The notes: generated by a model not told the origin, from the letters alone. Shown: positions 9,630 to 18,374, counted from the first letter of the stretch. The stretch is DNA of 64,000 nt from CBDFHV01 sp965247705 (GCA_965247705.1 CBDFHV010000065.1:26991-90990), one strand, 5' to 3'. Numbers and translations: made by a program.

Positions 9630-10394
9630 TTATTCGGACGGTTGCCGGTGTCGTGACCGGCTCTGCTTGAGCCGGTAGCTCTCGCCGTTCATCTCCAGGA
9701 TATGGACATGGTGGGTGATGCGGTCGAGCAGCGCGCCGGTGAGGCGCTCGCTGGCGAAGACCGTCGTCCATTCCTGGAAGGGCAGGTTTGAGGTCACGAT
9801 GGTGGCGCCGTTCTCGTAGCGCCGGCTGAAGACGTCGAACAGCAGCTCGCTTCCGGTCTGCGAGAGGGGCACGTATCCGAGCTCGTCGACGATCAGGAGA
9901 TTGACCCTGGCGAGCTGGTCCTGGAGGCGGAGCAGCCTCTTCTCGTCGCGTGCCTCGATCAGCTCGTGGACCAGATGGGAGGCTGTGGCGAAGCGCACGG
10001 AAAGGCCCTTCTGGCAGGCGGCGAGGCCGAGGGCGAGAGCGACATGCGTCTTCCCGACGCCGCTTGGGCCGAGCAGGATTACGTTCTCACGGCGCGTGAT
10101 GTACTCGCCGCGCGCGAGATCCAGCACCAGCATCTTGTTGAGGCTCGGGATTGCCTTGAAGTCGAAGCTCTCGAGCTGTTTGACGACAGGGAACCCGGCC
10201 TGCCTGATGCGGCGCTCGACGAGGCGGCGCTCGCGGTCGATCAGCTCCAGCTCCACCAGTCGGGCGAGGAACTGCACATGATCCAGGCCCTCGGCCGCGC
10301 ACTGGCGCGCCAGTTTCTCGTATTCCCGCAGGAAGGTCGGCAGCTTCAGCCTCTTCAGGTGATGTTCGAGCAGGATGCGGGGGGCCTCAGCCAT
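9630..10394 (-). CDS. istB: IS21 helper ATPase IstB
   Basis: A 254-residue DnaC/IstB-like AAA+ ATPase that helps the IstA transposase with target capture and strand transfer. It shows Walker A (LLGPSGVGKTHVALAL), Walker B (LLIVDELGY), sensor-1 (TIVTSNLPF) and the arginine-finger region (DRITHH). Its ATG at 10392-10394 overlaps the end of istA by 8 bp, which implies translational coupling, the normal istAB arrangement. The protein looks full length and intact. Confidence 0.96.
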   Translation of the reverse strand: MAEAPRILLEHHLKRLKLPTFLREYEKLARQCAAEGLDHVQFLARLVELELIDRERRLVERRIRQAGFPVVKQLESFDFKAIPSLNKMLVLDLARGEYITRRENVILLGPSGVGKTHVALALGLAACQKGLSVRFATASHLVHELIEARDEKRLLRLQDQLARVNLLIVDELGYVPLSQTGSELLFDVFSRRYENGATIVTSNLPFQEWTTVFASERLTGALLDRITHHVHILEMNGESYRLKQSRSRHRQPSE

Positions 10395-11889
10395 GGCCGG
10401 CCCCTCCGGCCAGCAGGGTGGCGTAGTCGGCGCTCCGCGTGGCGGCGACGAAGGGCTGGGGCAAGTGCGGATAGCGCGACAGGTCGAGATGCACGGGCCG
10501 CCTCTCGATGCGCGCCAGCAGGAGATGCTTGACCGCATCGAAGCCGATCAGGCGCCGCTTCACCGCGTCGCGCACCGCGGCCGCCACTTGGCGTGCCGGG
10601 AAGTCTTCGTGCAGGCGCAGCACCTGGATGTATTCGCGCTTGCCGCGCGGGCCGAAGCGGGCTTCGAGGAGGCGGCGCAGCGTGTCGAAGGCGGGATCGA
10701 GCTTCCATCCCCGCAGCGGCGCCGCCTGGTCCAGGGCGCCCGGCTTCTTCTCCAGCAGCGACAGATAGTGCAGCGGCTCGTAGATGACGTCGCCGCGGAC
10801 ATAGGAGCGCCGATGGCGGGCGACGATCTCGGCGCCGAGCGCGATCTCGACCCGGTCGACATAGCCCTTCACCATGACCTTCTTGTGGGCGTGCACCGTC
10901 GGCGCCGAGTAGTCCACCAGCCGGTAGCGCACCAGGGCCGTGGACAATATCTGGCCCGGCACATGCTCGCAGGCCTCGAAGGGAACCGCCGGCAGATCGC
11001 GCAGGGCGTCGAGGTCGCCCAACAATGCCGTCGCCCGGTCGCCTGCCTCCAGCGCGTCGAGCCGCTCCAGGCAGCGCGCCATCAGCCGCTCGTTCAGGAC
11101 CGACAGGTCGTGCACCTTCGGGATCGGCACCATGAACCGGCGCCGTGCCGTCTTCACCAGGGCCTCCACCTTGCCCTTGTCGTTGCCCTTGCCGGGCCGG
11201 CCGAAGCGGTCGCGGAACAGGTAGTGCGATTGCAGATGCGTGAACGCCTGCGTGCGCCGACGCGTGCCGTCGCCCAGGATCCGTGCCACCGCCAGGGTCG
11301 TGTTGTCGTAGAGGATCGAGCGCGGAACCCCGCCGAGGAAGGCGAAGGCGCTGACATGGCCGTCCAGGAAGGCCTCCGTCGTCTCCCGGGGATACGCCTT
11401 GACGAACCAGAGGTTGGAATGGGGCAGGATCAGGCAGAAGAAGGCGACCTTCTCCCGCCTGCCCCCGACCTCCACCACCGCCTCGCCGAAGTCGACCTGG
11501 GCATGGCCCGGCGGGTGATGCAGCGGCACGAAGGCCTCGCGCGTCGATTGCCGCCGGGAACGCACATAGTCCTTCACAATGGTGTAGCCGCCGGTGAACC
11601 CGTGCTCGTCCCGTAGCCGCTCGAAGATCCGATGCGCCGTGTGACGCTGCTTGCGCGGCACGTCCGGATCCGTGTCCGCCTCCAGGATCGCGTCGACGAT
11701 GCCGGTGAACCCGTCCAGCTTCGGCCGCCTGACCGGCTTCGTCCGGCGGTATCCCGGCGGCGCCGAATAGCTCAGCATCTTCTTCACCGTCCGGCGGTCG
11801 ATGCCGAACCGCCGGCCCGCCTCGTGATGGCTCAGACCCTCGTCGACAACCGCCAGTCGAACCGCCGCATAGAGCTCCACGCCGTACAT
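10387..11889 (-). CDS. istA: IS21-family transposase IstA
   Basis: A transposase of about 500 residues. It has an N-terminal HTH (VVDEGLSHHEAGRRFGIDRRTVKKML), a DDE/rve integrase core (HAQVDFGEAVVEV with the first Asp; VPRSILYDNTTLAV with the second; GNDKGKVEALVKTARRRF with the Glu), and a C-terminal Mu-type beta barrel and basic tail. I chose ATG 11887-11889 (MYGVELYAAVRLAV), the usual IstA start; the longer frame begins at a less likely upstream codon. All catalytic residues are present, so this IS21 copy may be active. Confidence 0.95.
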   Translation of the reverse strand: MYGVELYAAVRLAVVDEGLSHHEAGRRFGIDRRTVKKMLSYSAPPGYRRTKPVRRPKLDGFTGIVDAILEADTDPDVPRKQRHTAHRIFERLRDEHGFTGGYTIVKDYVRSRRQSTREAFVPLHHPPGHAQVDFGEAVVEVGGRREKVAFFCLILPHSNLWFVKAYPRETTEAFLDGHVSAFAFLGGVPRSILYDNTTLAVARILGDGTRRRTQAFTHLQSHYLFRDRFGRPGKGNDKGKVEALVKTARRRFMVPIPKVHDLSVLNERLMARCLERLDALEAGDRATALLGDLDALRDLPAVPFEACEHVPGQILSTALVRYRLVDYSAPTVHAHKKVMVKGYVDRVEIALGAEIVARHRRSYVRGDVIYEPLHYLSLLEKKPGALDQAAPLRGWKLDPAFDTLRRLLEARFGPRGKREYIQVLRLHEDFPARQVAAAVRDAVKRRLIGFDAVKHLLLARIERRPVHLDLSRYPHLPQPFVAATRSADYATLLAGGAGHG

Positions 11890-12547
11890 CTCCTGCCCCT
11901 CGTCGCAACCGACAAGGGACCATGAGTGGCACAATTTTGCGCCGCCGCGACCGGACCGCCCGGCCGCCTCGCGTGGTGCATTATTCCTCCGCCGTTAACA
12001 GAAGTCCCAGATCCAGGCACTCGACCGCACCCAGCCGGGCCTGCCGATGAAGAAGGGCCGGGCCGGCACCATGACCCACGACTATAAGCGCCACGGCACC
12101 ACCACCCTGTTCGCGGCGCTCGACGTGCTCGACGGCACGGTCATCGGCCAATGCATGCAGAAGCATCGCCATCAGGAGTTCATCCGCTTCTTGAACAAGA
12201 TCAACCGCGCGACGTCGAAGCACCTGGCTCTCCACCTGATCGTCGACAACTACGCCGCCCACAAGACGCCGGAGGTCAAGCGCTGGCTGAAACGCCATCC
12301 CCGGTTCCACCTGCATTTCACGCCGACCTCGGCGTCGTGGCTCAACTTGGTCGAACGCTTCTTTGCCGAGATCACCCGAAAGCGCATCCGTCGCGGCGTG
12401 TTTCACTCCATCGTCGAATTGCAAATGGCCATCAACGACTACCTCGACCAGCACAACGCCGACCCCAAGCCTTTCGCCTGGACGGCTTCCGCCAGTTCCA
12501 TCATCGATAAGGTCAACCGAGGGAAACAAGCGTTGGAATCGCTACAC

Positions 12548-12644
12548 TAGTGTTCCGCTCGAGACATTTCGTTCCCATTAAATTTACGCAAACTGCGACC
12601 TTCACCCCCGGGCTCAGGAACCAAATGTTAGAATCGCAACACTA
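12548..12644. repeat. 97-bp MITE, copy 2
   Basis: The same 97-bp TA-flanked element as at 8760, in the same orientation, with two visible base changes (GCTCGAG for GATCGAG; AAATTTACG for AAATCTACG). It shares TA 12548-12549 with the right end of the IS630. Its right end is only 32 bp upstream of the TerB-like gene at 12677, so it probably displaced or replaced that gene's promoter region. Confidence 0.85.
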
Positions 12645-12676
12645 GCCAAGCACGACCGACACGGGAGGTACCGCTG

Positions 12677-13093
12677 ATGTTTCTTGGCTTGTTGAATGAG
12701 GCGCAGAGAAATTCGTTCCTCGCCCTGGCGACCAAACTGGTCATGGCCGACGGGACGATAGAACCGGAAGAACGGGTGATGCTGGATCTCAGGGTCGCCG
12801 AGATGGGCGGCAACGCCAAGGCGCCGCCGGCCGAGATATACGGTCCGCCCAATATCGCTGTATTCAACAGCAGACGCGCGCGGGCAATCGTCCTTGTGGA
12901 GTTGTTCCTCCTCGCCATGTCGGACAGCAAGATGTCGGATGAGGAACTGCCCATTCTCGACCAGTTGATATCGTCCTTCGAATTCTCGCCAACCGAGGCG
13001 AACGGCATCAAGACATGGGCCGAGGATATGGCGCCCGCGATGGCCAAGGGATGGCTCTTGATTGATGGTGAGCCGTCCGACGCGGGTTGCTAA
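12677..13093 (+). CDS. TerB-like helical domain protein
   Basis: A 138-residue, mostly helical protein. The N-terminal half contains ATKLVMADGTIEPEERVML and a later repeat-like VELFLLAMSDSKMSDEELPIL. The paired 'AMADG.....EE...L' acidic motifs are characteristic of the TerB/DjlA-N fold, which binds metal ions or acts as a co-chaperone domain. An RBS (GGGAGGT) precedes ATG 12677. The function in this organism is unknown; there is no tellurite-resistance cluster nearby. A MITE ends 32 bp upstream, so expression may be altered. Confidence 0.65.
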   Translation: MFLGLLNEAQRNSFLALATKLVMADGTIEPEERVMLDLRVAEMGGNAKAPPAEIYGPPNIAVFNSRRARAIVLVELFLLAMSDSKMSDEELPILDQLISSFEFSPTEANGIKTWAEDMAPAMAKGWLLIDGEPSDAGC

Positions 13094-13126
13094 TTCCCTG
13101 GGCGGAAGCGTGCCAATCGGCGCCCT

Positions 13127-15052
13127 TCAAAGATTCCGGATCGGCACCGGTTCGATGTCGTCGGCGGGGGTGAAGCCGAAGACGCGGCCGTAGAAGGACA
13201 GCTCCGCCTCGATGGCGCGGACGATGGTTTCCGCCTTGCGAAAGCCATGACCCTCGCCTTCGAAGGCCAGATAGGCGACGGGCAGGCCCTTGGCGTCCAG
13301 GGCCGCCACCATGGCTTCGGCCTGATTGGGCGGGACCACCTTGTCGTCAAGTCCTTGAAAAAAAACGATTGGGCAATCAAATTCGTCTAAATAATAGATA
13401 GGTGAACGTTGTCTGTAGACATCAATGGTTTCTGGCAGGGGTCCGATCAGCCGATCCAGGTAGCGGCTTTCGAACTTGTGGGTGTCCTGGGCCAGGGCCA
13501 TCAGGTCGCCGATGCCATAGAGGCTGGCGCCGGCCCGGAAGGTGTCGCGGAAGGCCAGCGCGGCGAGGGTCGTGTAGCCGCCGGCGCTGCCGCCCCGGAT
13601 GATCAGGCGATCCGGGTCCGCCCGGCCCGAATCGGCGAGGAACCGGGCGGCGTTGACACAGTCGTCCACGTCGACGATGCCCCAGCGCCCATCCAGACGC
13701 TGCCGATAGGCGCGCCCATAGCCGGTGCTGCCACCATAGTTCACGTCGACGACGGCGAAGCCGCGGCTGGTCCAGTACTGGATGGCCAAGGAAAAGGCGT
13801 CGCCGGTGGCCCCCGTGGGGCCGCCGTGGGAGCGAACAATCAGCGGCGGCAGTTCCCCTGCTGGAGCCCCGTGGTCCCGGTTGTGGGGCGGGTAGTAAAA
13901 GGCATGGGCCGACAGCCCCTCAGCCGTGGGAAAGGTGATGGCTTCCGCTGGCGAAACGTATCCCGGGTCGACGGCCGATTCCGTGGCCCGTTTGAGCACC
14001 TCCTCGGCGTTGATGTCCGGGTCCCAAAGGCTGAGCCGCGGCGGTTCCGAACGGGTGGCCCCGATCAGGGCGAGCCGGGCGCCCAGGGACTGGGGCAGTC
14101 CGGCGTGGGAGAAGGGCGTCGCGATGGTCTCCAGGTGGCCCTCGGTGATCGTGGCGAGCCGTCCCACCCCGTCCTCGATTACCCGGCAGACGAGCCGGCC
14201 GTCGGCCAGGAAACCGAAGCTCTTCATGCCGAATTGCCACTGGGGCAAACCGAACTCCGCCGCCCGCGGACAGAGGGCTTCCCGGCTATCGTTCCGTAAA
14301 CGATACAGGTTCCACCAGCCGGTGGAATCATCCACGAAGTGGAACGTTCCGTCCGGCGACCATTCGGGCTGGAACGCAGCGATGTTCGCGCCGCCGGCGA
14401 TTCGGCGCGAGTTCGTCAGGGTACCGTCCGCTTCGATTTCGGCGAGCCACAGGGTGGTGCCGTCCCACGGCATGTTGGGGTGATCCCAGGACAGCCAGGC
14501 CAGATGCCGGCCGTCCGGAGACAGGCGGGGCGCGGCATAGAAGTCGGCCCCCGACACCAGGACGCGGCCCTCGCCCCCGTTGCCTTCAAGATCCAGCATC
14601 ACCAGCGCGTTCACGGGTTCCCCGTCGCCGCGATGGTCTTCGCGCACGCATACCGCCCGCCGCGCCGTCGGGTCCAGGTCGAAGTCGGCATAGCGGAGGG
14701 GAGCCTCGGGCGTGATCGGCCGGGGGTCGGCGCCGGCCTCCAGGCGGAAGACCCGCTGATCGGCGAAGTTGGTGAACACAACCACGCCGTTGCGCACACC
14801 GAAGGCGCCGCCGCCGTATTCGTGGGCGCGGGTGCGCACGTTGAAAGGGGCCGGCGAGAGGTCGGTCACGGCGCCGTTGGGAGTCCGGCGGACAAGGACC
14901 GACCGTCCGGCCTCCGAGGGCCGGGACTCGAGCCAGTAGAGGCACTCCGCGTCCGCTTTCAGGCCGCCGAGCCCCACCGCTCCTTCAGTCATCATGCGGG
15001 CCGTAATGGGGCTTTTCCAGGTGCCGTAGGGTGCGGTCGTGGGAGGCGTCAT
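13127..15052 (-). CDS. S9-family prolyl oligopeptidase-type serine peptidase
   Basis: A protein of about 641 residues built like dipeptidyl aminopeptidase/acylaminoacyl peptidase. It has an N-terminal beta-propeller (residues ~20-380, repeated 'SPDGRHLAWLSWD' and 'WSPDGTFHFVDD' blades) and a C-terminal alpha/beta hydrolase. The hydrolase has the nucleophile elbow GGSAGGYTTLAAL, preceded by NYGGSTGYGRAYR, an Asp in GLDDKVVPPNQAEAM and the catalytic His in FEGEGHGF. All triad residues are present. It is probably cytoplasmic, as no signal peptide is seen with ATG 15050-15052 (MTPPTTAPYGTWKSPI). It may cleave short peptides; specificity is unknown. Confidence 0.92.
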   Translation of the reverse strand: MTPPTTAPYGTWKSPITARMMTEGAVGLGGLKADAECLYWLESRPSEAGRSVLVRRTPNGAVTDLSPAPFNVRTRAHEYGGGAFGVRNGVVVFTNFADQRVFRLEAGADPRPITPEAPLRYADFDLDPTARRAVCVREDHRGDGEPVNALVMLDLEGNGGEGRVLVSGADFYAAPRLSPDGRHLAWLSWDHPNMPWDGTTLWLAEIEADGTLTNSRRIAGGANIAAFQPEWSPDGTFHFVDDSTGWWNLYRLRNDSREALCPRAAEFGLPQWQFGMKSFGFLADGRLVCRVIEDGVGRLATITEGHLETIATPFSHAGLPQSLGARLALIGATRSEPPRLSLWDPDINAEEVLKRATESAVDPGYVSPAEAITFPTAEGLSAHAFYYPPHNRDHGAPAGELPPLIVRSHGGPTGATGDAFSLAIQYWTSRGFAVVDVNYGGSTGYGRAYRQRLDGRWGIVDVDDCVNAARFLADSGRADPDRLIIRGGSAGGYTTLAALAFRDTFRAGASLYGIGDLMALAQDTHKFESRYLDRLIGPLPETIDVYRQRSPIYYLDEFDCPIVFFQGLDDKVVPPNQAEAMVAALDAKGLPVAYLAFEGEGHGFRKAETIVRAIEAELSFYGRVFGFTPADDIEPVPIRNL

Positions 15053-15209
15053 GTCGTCGTGCTCCAGGCGGGCGGATTCAGTGTAACCGTTTCTCGAAGG
15101 ACGCTCGCCAGGCAAGTGTGCCCGCGTCGTGGATCGCGCCAACAGCGTTTGCCGAGATGCGCATGCGGCACTACAACGGGGCGGTCACCGCAGCAAGGGA
15201 CCAAGCCCC

Positions 15210-15863
15210 ATGTTCTACGACACCGGCGGCGACCACGGTCTGCCGCACAATCCCTTCAAGTCCCTGGTGGTGCCGCGGCCCATCGGCTGGATCAGCAGCA
15301 TCAGCGGAGAAGGGCGAGTCAACCTGGCGCCCTTCAGCTACTTCAACGCCGTGGCCGACAACCCGCCCATCGTTCTCTTCGGCGCCGGCGGCGCCCATGG
15401 GGAAGGCGGCGTCAAGGACACGCCGGCCAACGTGGAAGCAACGGGCGAGTTCGTCTGCAACCTCGCCACTTGGGACCTGCGGGAGGCCATGAACCGCACC
15501 TCGGCGCCCGTCCCCCGGGACTGGGACGAGTTCCGCGTCGCCGGCCTGACCCCCGCGCCGTCGCGCCTAGTCAAGCCGCCCCGGGTGAAGGAAAGCCCGG
15601 TTCACATGGAGTGCCGCTACCTGCGGACGGTAACGTTTCCCGACGCCGCTGGGGGCGTGCCCAACAAGGTGGTGTTCGGCCAGGTGGTGGGGATCCACAT
15701 TGACGACCGATACGTGCGTGACGGCCGAGTCGACGTGCAGGCCCTGAAGCCCATCGCCCGCCTTGGCTACATGGACTACACGGTGGTCGAGACCATCTTC
15801 GCCATGCAGCGCCCCGGGCGGGAAGACGTCTCGCTGCCCGAGGAACCCCGCCGCCGGGCTTGA
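15210..15863 (+). CDS. flavin reductase-like FMN-binding split-barrel protein
   Basis: A 217-residue protein of the flavin reductase-like family (PF01613). The N-terminal LVVPRPIGWISSISGEGRVNLAPFSYFNAVADNPP is the FMN-binding core, with the typical 'RPI.W..S.....NLAP.S.F...S..PP' pattern. The C-terminal HMECRYLRT and YTVVETIFAM segments complete the split barrel. Relatives reduce flavins with NAD(P)H for two-component monooxygenases or act as oxidoreductases of unknown substrate. ATG 15210 has AGGGAC upstream. No monooxygenase partner is adjacent. Confidence 0.88.
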   Translation: MFYDTGGDHGLPHNPFKSLVVPRPIGWISSISGEGRVNLAPFSYFNAVADNPPIVLFGAGGAHGEGGVKDTPANVEATGEFVCNLATWDLREAMNRTSAPVPRDWDEFRVAGLTPAPSRLVKPPRVKESPVHMECRYLRTVTFPDAAGGVPNKVVFGQVVGIHIDDRYVRDGRVDVQALKPIARLGYMDYTVVETIFAMQRPGREDVSLPEEPRRRA

Positions 15864-15886
15864 TTGCTCGCGGGCTGTGTTCCATG

Positions 15887-15916
15887 TTATGACCATAGCG
15901 AGATGACCATGGTCAT
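15887..15916. promoter_or_regulatory. palindromic operator upstream of the Phd/PIN toxin-antitoxin operon
   Basis: A perfect 14-bp palindrome, ATGACCATGGTCAT (15903-15916), lies 22 bp before the antitoxin start. A matching half-site TTATGACCAT occurs at 15887-15896. Palindromes of this kind are the usual binding sites through which Phd-type antitoxins repress their own operon. The role is inferred from position and symmetry. Confidence 0.7.
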
Positions 15917-15938
15917 AAACTAACGCACAGGAGATGAC

Positions 15939-16229
15939 GTGAACCACGAGATCGACGATACGGCAACCGATACAGCAGAAGTCACCATCCCCGCCGGTGA
16001 ATTCAAAGCCAAATGCTTGAAACTCATGGATCAGGTCGCCCGGGATCGCCGCCCTATCGTCATCACCAAGCGCGGCAAGCCCGTCGCCCGGCTCGTTCCG
16101 GCCGAAGAGAAGCCGCGGTCCATATTCGGCTTTATGCGGGGTACCCTGAAAATCACGGGCGATATTGTTGGGCCCACGGGGGAGCAGTGGAACGCAGATC
16201 GCCCGGATGCCAAGTTGTTTGAGGAATGA
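15939..16229 (+). CDS. Phd/YefM-type antitoxin
   Basis: A 96-residue antitoxin of the prevent-host-death family. The core VTIPAGEFKAKCLKLMDQVARDRRPIVITKRGKPVARLVP is the Phd DNA-binding fold, and the C-terminal acidic/hydrophobic tail (EQWNADRPDAKLFEE) would wrap the toxin. It starts with GTG at 15939, preceded by CAGGAGATG. Its stop overlaps the toxin start (ATGA at 16226), so the two are translationally coupled. It is expected to neutralise the PIN toxin and repress the operon through the palindrome just upstream. Confidence 0.92.
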   Translation: MNHEIDDTATDTAEVTIPAGEFKAKCLKLMDQVARDRRPIVITKRGKPVARLVPAEEKPRSIFGFMRGTLKITGDIVGPTGEQWNADRPDAKLFEE

Positions 16230-16645
16230 TCGCGGATGATCTGGTCCTGGACACCCATGTCTGGCTGTGGCTCGTCGATGGCCGGCGGCGCCTAGGGAAC
16301 GATACTCGCAGCCTAGTCGAAGAGGCAGCGCACCAGGGGCGACTGCTATTGCCTGCTATCGTTCCCTGGGAGGTCGCGTTACTGGTGAGCAAAGGCCGCC
16401 TGGAGATGACGACGCCGCCGCGCGAATGGATCGCGGCCGCGCTTCGAATGCCCGGCCTGCAATTGCATCCGCTGACCCCCGACATCGCCATTGACGCCTG
16501 CTACCTTCCCGGCGATTTTCATGGGGATCCGGCCGACCGAATGATCGTTGCCACCGCCCGCGTTACGGATTCCACACTGGTCACCCGAGACACCGAGATA
16601 CTTGCCTACGGCCGGTCTGGACACCTGAGGGTCATGGCCGCCTAG
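16226..16645 (+). CDS. PIN-domain ribonuclease toxin (VapC-like)
   Basis: A 139-residue PIN-domain protein, the presumed RNase toxin of a type II system. It has the acidic residues expected at the Mg2+ site: VLDTHVWLWLV (first Asp), IVPWEVALLV (Glu), and DPADRMIVATARV (Asp-x-x-Asp) followed by LVTRDTEIL. The phrase 'D.HVWLWL' with a Phd-type antitoxin is the common alphaproteobacterial Phd/PIN pairing. It overlaps the antitoxin stop by 4 bp. Length and motifs look intact. Confidence 0.93.
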   Translation: MIADDLVLDTHVWLWLVDGRRRLGNDTRSLVEEAAHQGRLLLPAIVPWEVALLVSKGRLEMTTPPREWIAAALRMPGLQLHPLTPDIAIDACYLPGDFHGDPADRMIVATARVTDSTLVTRDTEILAYGRSGHLRVMAA

Positions 16646-16672
16646 GCCCCATAGACGAAGGGACCCACACCC

Positions 16673-17971
16673 GTGATTCCCCGCTATTCGCGGCCGCAGA
16701 TGGCCGATATTTGGTCTCCGCAAACCCGGTTCCGCATCTGGCTGGAGATCGAGGCCCACGCTTGCGATGCCCAGGCCGACCTGGGGGTGATCCCCCGCGA
16801 AGCGGCACGGGCGGTGTGGGCGCGGGGCGGCTTCGACGTCGCGCGCATCGACGCCGTCGAGCGGGAGGTGCATCACGACGTCATCGCCTTCCTCACCAGC
16901 CTGGCCGAGCACGTCGGGCCGGAGGCCCGGTTTGTCCACCAGGGCATGACTTCCTCGGATGTCTTGGATACCTGCTTCGCGGTACAATTGACCCGCGCCG
17001 CCGATCTGCTGCTGGCCGACATCGACGGGGTGCTGGCGGCGCTGGAGCGCCGGGCCCGGGAACACAAGGACACCATCTGCATCGGCCGCAGCCACGGCAT
17101 CCATGCCGAACCCACCACCTTCGGCCTCAAGCTGGCCGGCCACTACGCCGAATTTTCCCGCAATCGCCGACGCCTAGAGGCGGCCCGGACCGAGGTCGCC
17201 ACCTGCGCCATCTCCGGCCCCGTCGGCACCTTCGCCACCATCGACCCCCGGGTCGAGGCCCATGTGGCGGAGAAGATGGGCCTGACGCCAGAGCCCGTGT
17301 CCACCCAGATCATTCCCCGCGACCGGCATGCCGTCTATTTCGCCACCATGGCGGTGGTCGCCGCCTCGGTCGAACGGCTGGCCACCGAGATCCGCCATCT
17401 CCAGCGCACCGAGGTGCGGGAGGCGGAGGAGTACTTTGCACCCGGACAAATGGGCTCGTCCTCCATGCCCCACAAGCGCAACCCGGTGTTGAGCGAGAAC
17501 CTGACCGGCCTCGCCCGCTTGGTGCGTTCGGCCGTGGTGCCGGCCCTGGAGAACGTCGCCCTGTGGCACGAGCGCGACATCTCCCATTCCTCGGTGGAAC
17601 GGGTCATCGCGCCGGATGCGACCGTGACCTTGGATTTCGCCCTCCATCGCCTGGCCGGTTTGGTGGATCGGCTGGTGGTCTATCCGGATGCCATGACGGC
17701 GAACCTGGAGCGGCTGAAGGGTCTGGTATTTTCCCAGCGGGTGATGCTGGAGCTGACCCAGGCCGGGATGAGTCGGGAAGACGCCTATCGCGCCGTGCAG
17801 CGCAATGCCATGCAGGTCTGGGAGACGGGTAAGCCATTCCTCGACCTTCTCAAGGCCGATCCCGAGGTGACGACGCGCCTCTCTGGAGATGCGCTATCCG
17901 CCCTATTTGATCTGGGCTATCACACCAAGAACGTGAATACCCTTTTCGACCGGGTCTTCGGCACGGCTTGA
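16673..17971 (+). CDS. purB: adenylosuccinate lyase
   Basis: A 432-residue PurB that catalyses two steps of purine synthesis, SAICAR to AICAR and adenylosuccinate to AMP, releasing fumarate. It has the start IPRYSRPQMADIWSPQ typical of the short alphaproteobacterial type, the catalytic GRSHGIHAEPTTFGLK (His), the GSSSMPHKRNP signature loop (flexible Ser loop), and HERDISHSSVERV. The start is GTG 16673. It opens the purine cluster purB, zeta subunit (reverse), NRDE protein, purC, purS, purQ, purL. Confidence 0.97.
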   Translation: MIPRYSRPQMADIWSPQTRFRIWLEIEAHACDAQADLGVIPREAARAVWARGGFDVARIDAVEREVHHDVIAFLTSLAEHVGPEARFVHQGMTSSDVLDTCFAVQLTRAADLLLADIDGVLAALERRAREHKDTICIGRSHGIHAEPTTFGLKLAGHYAEFSRNRRRLEAARTEVATCAISGPVGTFATIDPRVEAHVAEKMGLTPEPVSTQIIPRDRHAVYFATMAVVAASVERLATEIRHLQRTEVREAEEYFAPGQMGSSSMPHKRNPVLSENLTGLARLVRSAVVPALENVALWHERDISHSSVERVIAPDATVTLDFALHRLAGLVDRLVVYPDAMTANLERLKGLVFSQRVMLELTQAGMSREDAYRAVQRNAMQVWETGKPFLDLLKADPEVTTRLSGDALSALFDLGYHTKNVNTLFDRVFGTA

Positions 17972-18008
17972 CGACTTACCGGGGCTGGGTCGGTGGGCGC
18001 GGACGACG

Positions 18009-18374
18009 CTATCCGCCGACCCGTTCGTGGTCGGCACCCAGGGCTGACGGGAACTCCTTGGCGACCTGCTTCAGGGCCTCGCCGTAAAGTCGCGTCATCT
18101 CCTCGCGAATGTCCTCGTCCGAGACCTTGATATTGCGCGAGGCGAAGTCCCGGCTCACCTTACGCACAACGTCCTCCGACCCCGGTTCCTCGAAATCCGC
18201 GGCCACCACCTGTTTGGCGTAGGTATCGGCCTCACTTTTGGGCATACCCATTTTCTCCGCCGCCCACAGGCCGGTCAACTTGTTGCGCCGAACCTCGGTC
18301 TTGAAACGATATTCTTCGTCCATCTTATACATCGCCTCATGGGCCTTCTCGCGTTCATGTAGGGTATCTTCCAT
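18009..18374 (-). CDS. F1-ATPase inhibitor zeta subunit (DUF1476)
   Basis: A 121-residue helical protein with the DUF1476 signature: HEREKAHEAMYKMDEEYRFKTEVRRNKLTGLWAAEKMG followed by YAKQVVAADFEEPGSEDVVRKV. In alphaproteobacteria such as Paracoccus this family is the zeta subunit, an inhibitor of F1Fo-ATP synthase. The N-terminal part is charged, as expected for the inhibitory segment. Its position next to purC and purB is common in this class. It is transcribed opposite to its neighbours from ATG 18372-18374, 130 bp from the NRDE gene. Confidence 0.9.
   Translation of the reverse strand: MEDTLHEREKAHEAMYKMDEEYRFKTEVRRNKLTGLWAAEKMGMPKSEADTYAKQVVAADFEEPGSEDVVRKVSRDFASRNIKVSDEDIREEMTRLYGEALKQVAKEFPSALGADHERVGG

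Larger units (their letters stand above)
9450..12000 (-). mobile_element. IS21-family insertion sequence
   Basis: A complete IS21 element of 2551 bp inserted in the IS630 transposase gene. The ends are TGTCAACGGCGGCGGGAAT at 9450 and, in reverse complement, TGTTAACGGCGGAGGAAT at 12000, an imperfect inverted repeat starting with TG. The 6-bp target duplication GAAGTC lies at 9444-9449 and 12001-12006. A second internal GCGGCGGCGCAAAA-type repeat is present at both ends, as multiple terminal repeats are in IS21. It carries istA and istB on the minus strand. Confidence 0.95.
8855..12549 (+). mobile_element. IS630-family element, copy 1, split by IS21
   Basis: This element runs from TA 8855-8856 to TA 12548-12549. 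Its ends read TAGTGTTCCGCTCG and, in reverse complement, TAGTGTAGCGATTCC. Without the 2.55-kb IS21 and one copy of its target duplication it is about 1.14 kb, a normal IS630 size. It is flanked on both sides by the 97-bp MITE in the same orientation, each sharing the TA, so three IS630-type units are stacked at one original TA. Confidence 0.85.
8914..12550 (+). pseudogene. IS630-family transposase disrupted by IS21
   Basis: The transposase is encoded by 8914-9449 joined to 12007-12550, about 359 residues. The N-terminal half has the HTH (GVGTDEIQRRLGVSKPTIRRW, RPPGKAPL) and the first part of the DDE domain up to LSVDEKS. The C-terminal half resumes at QIQALDRTQPGLPMKKGRAG and contains FAALDVLDGTVIG, HLIVDNYAAHKTP (second Asp) and TSASWLNLVERFFAEI (catalytic Glu). 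Excising the IS21 with one 6-bp duplication restores a perfect reading frame, so the gene was intact when IS21 inserted. The stop TAG is supplied by the element's own terminal repeat. Confidence 0.93.

Noticed and set aside
10375..11616. A 413-codon open frame opposite istA
   Set aside because: It is a shadow of the IstA frame, which has all catalytic motifs.
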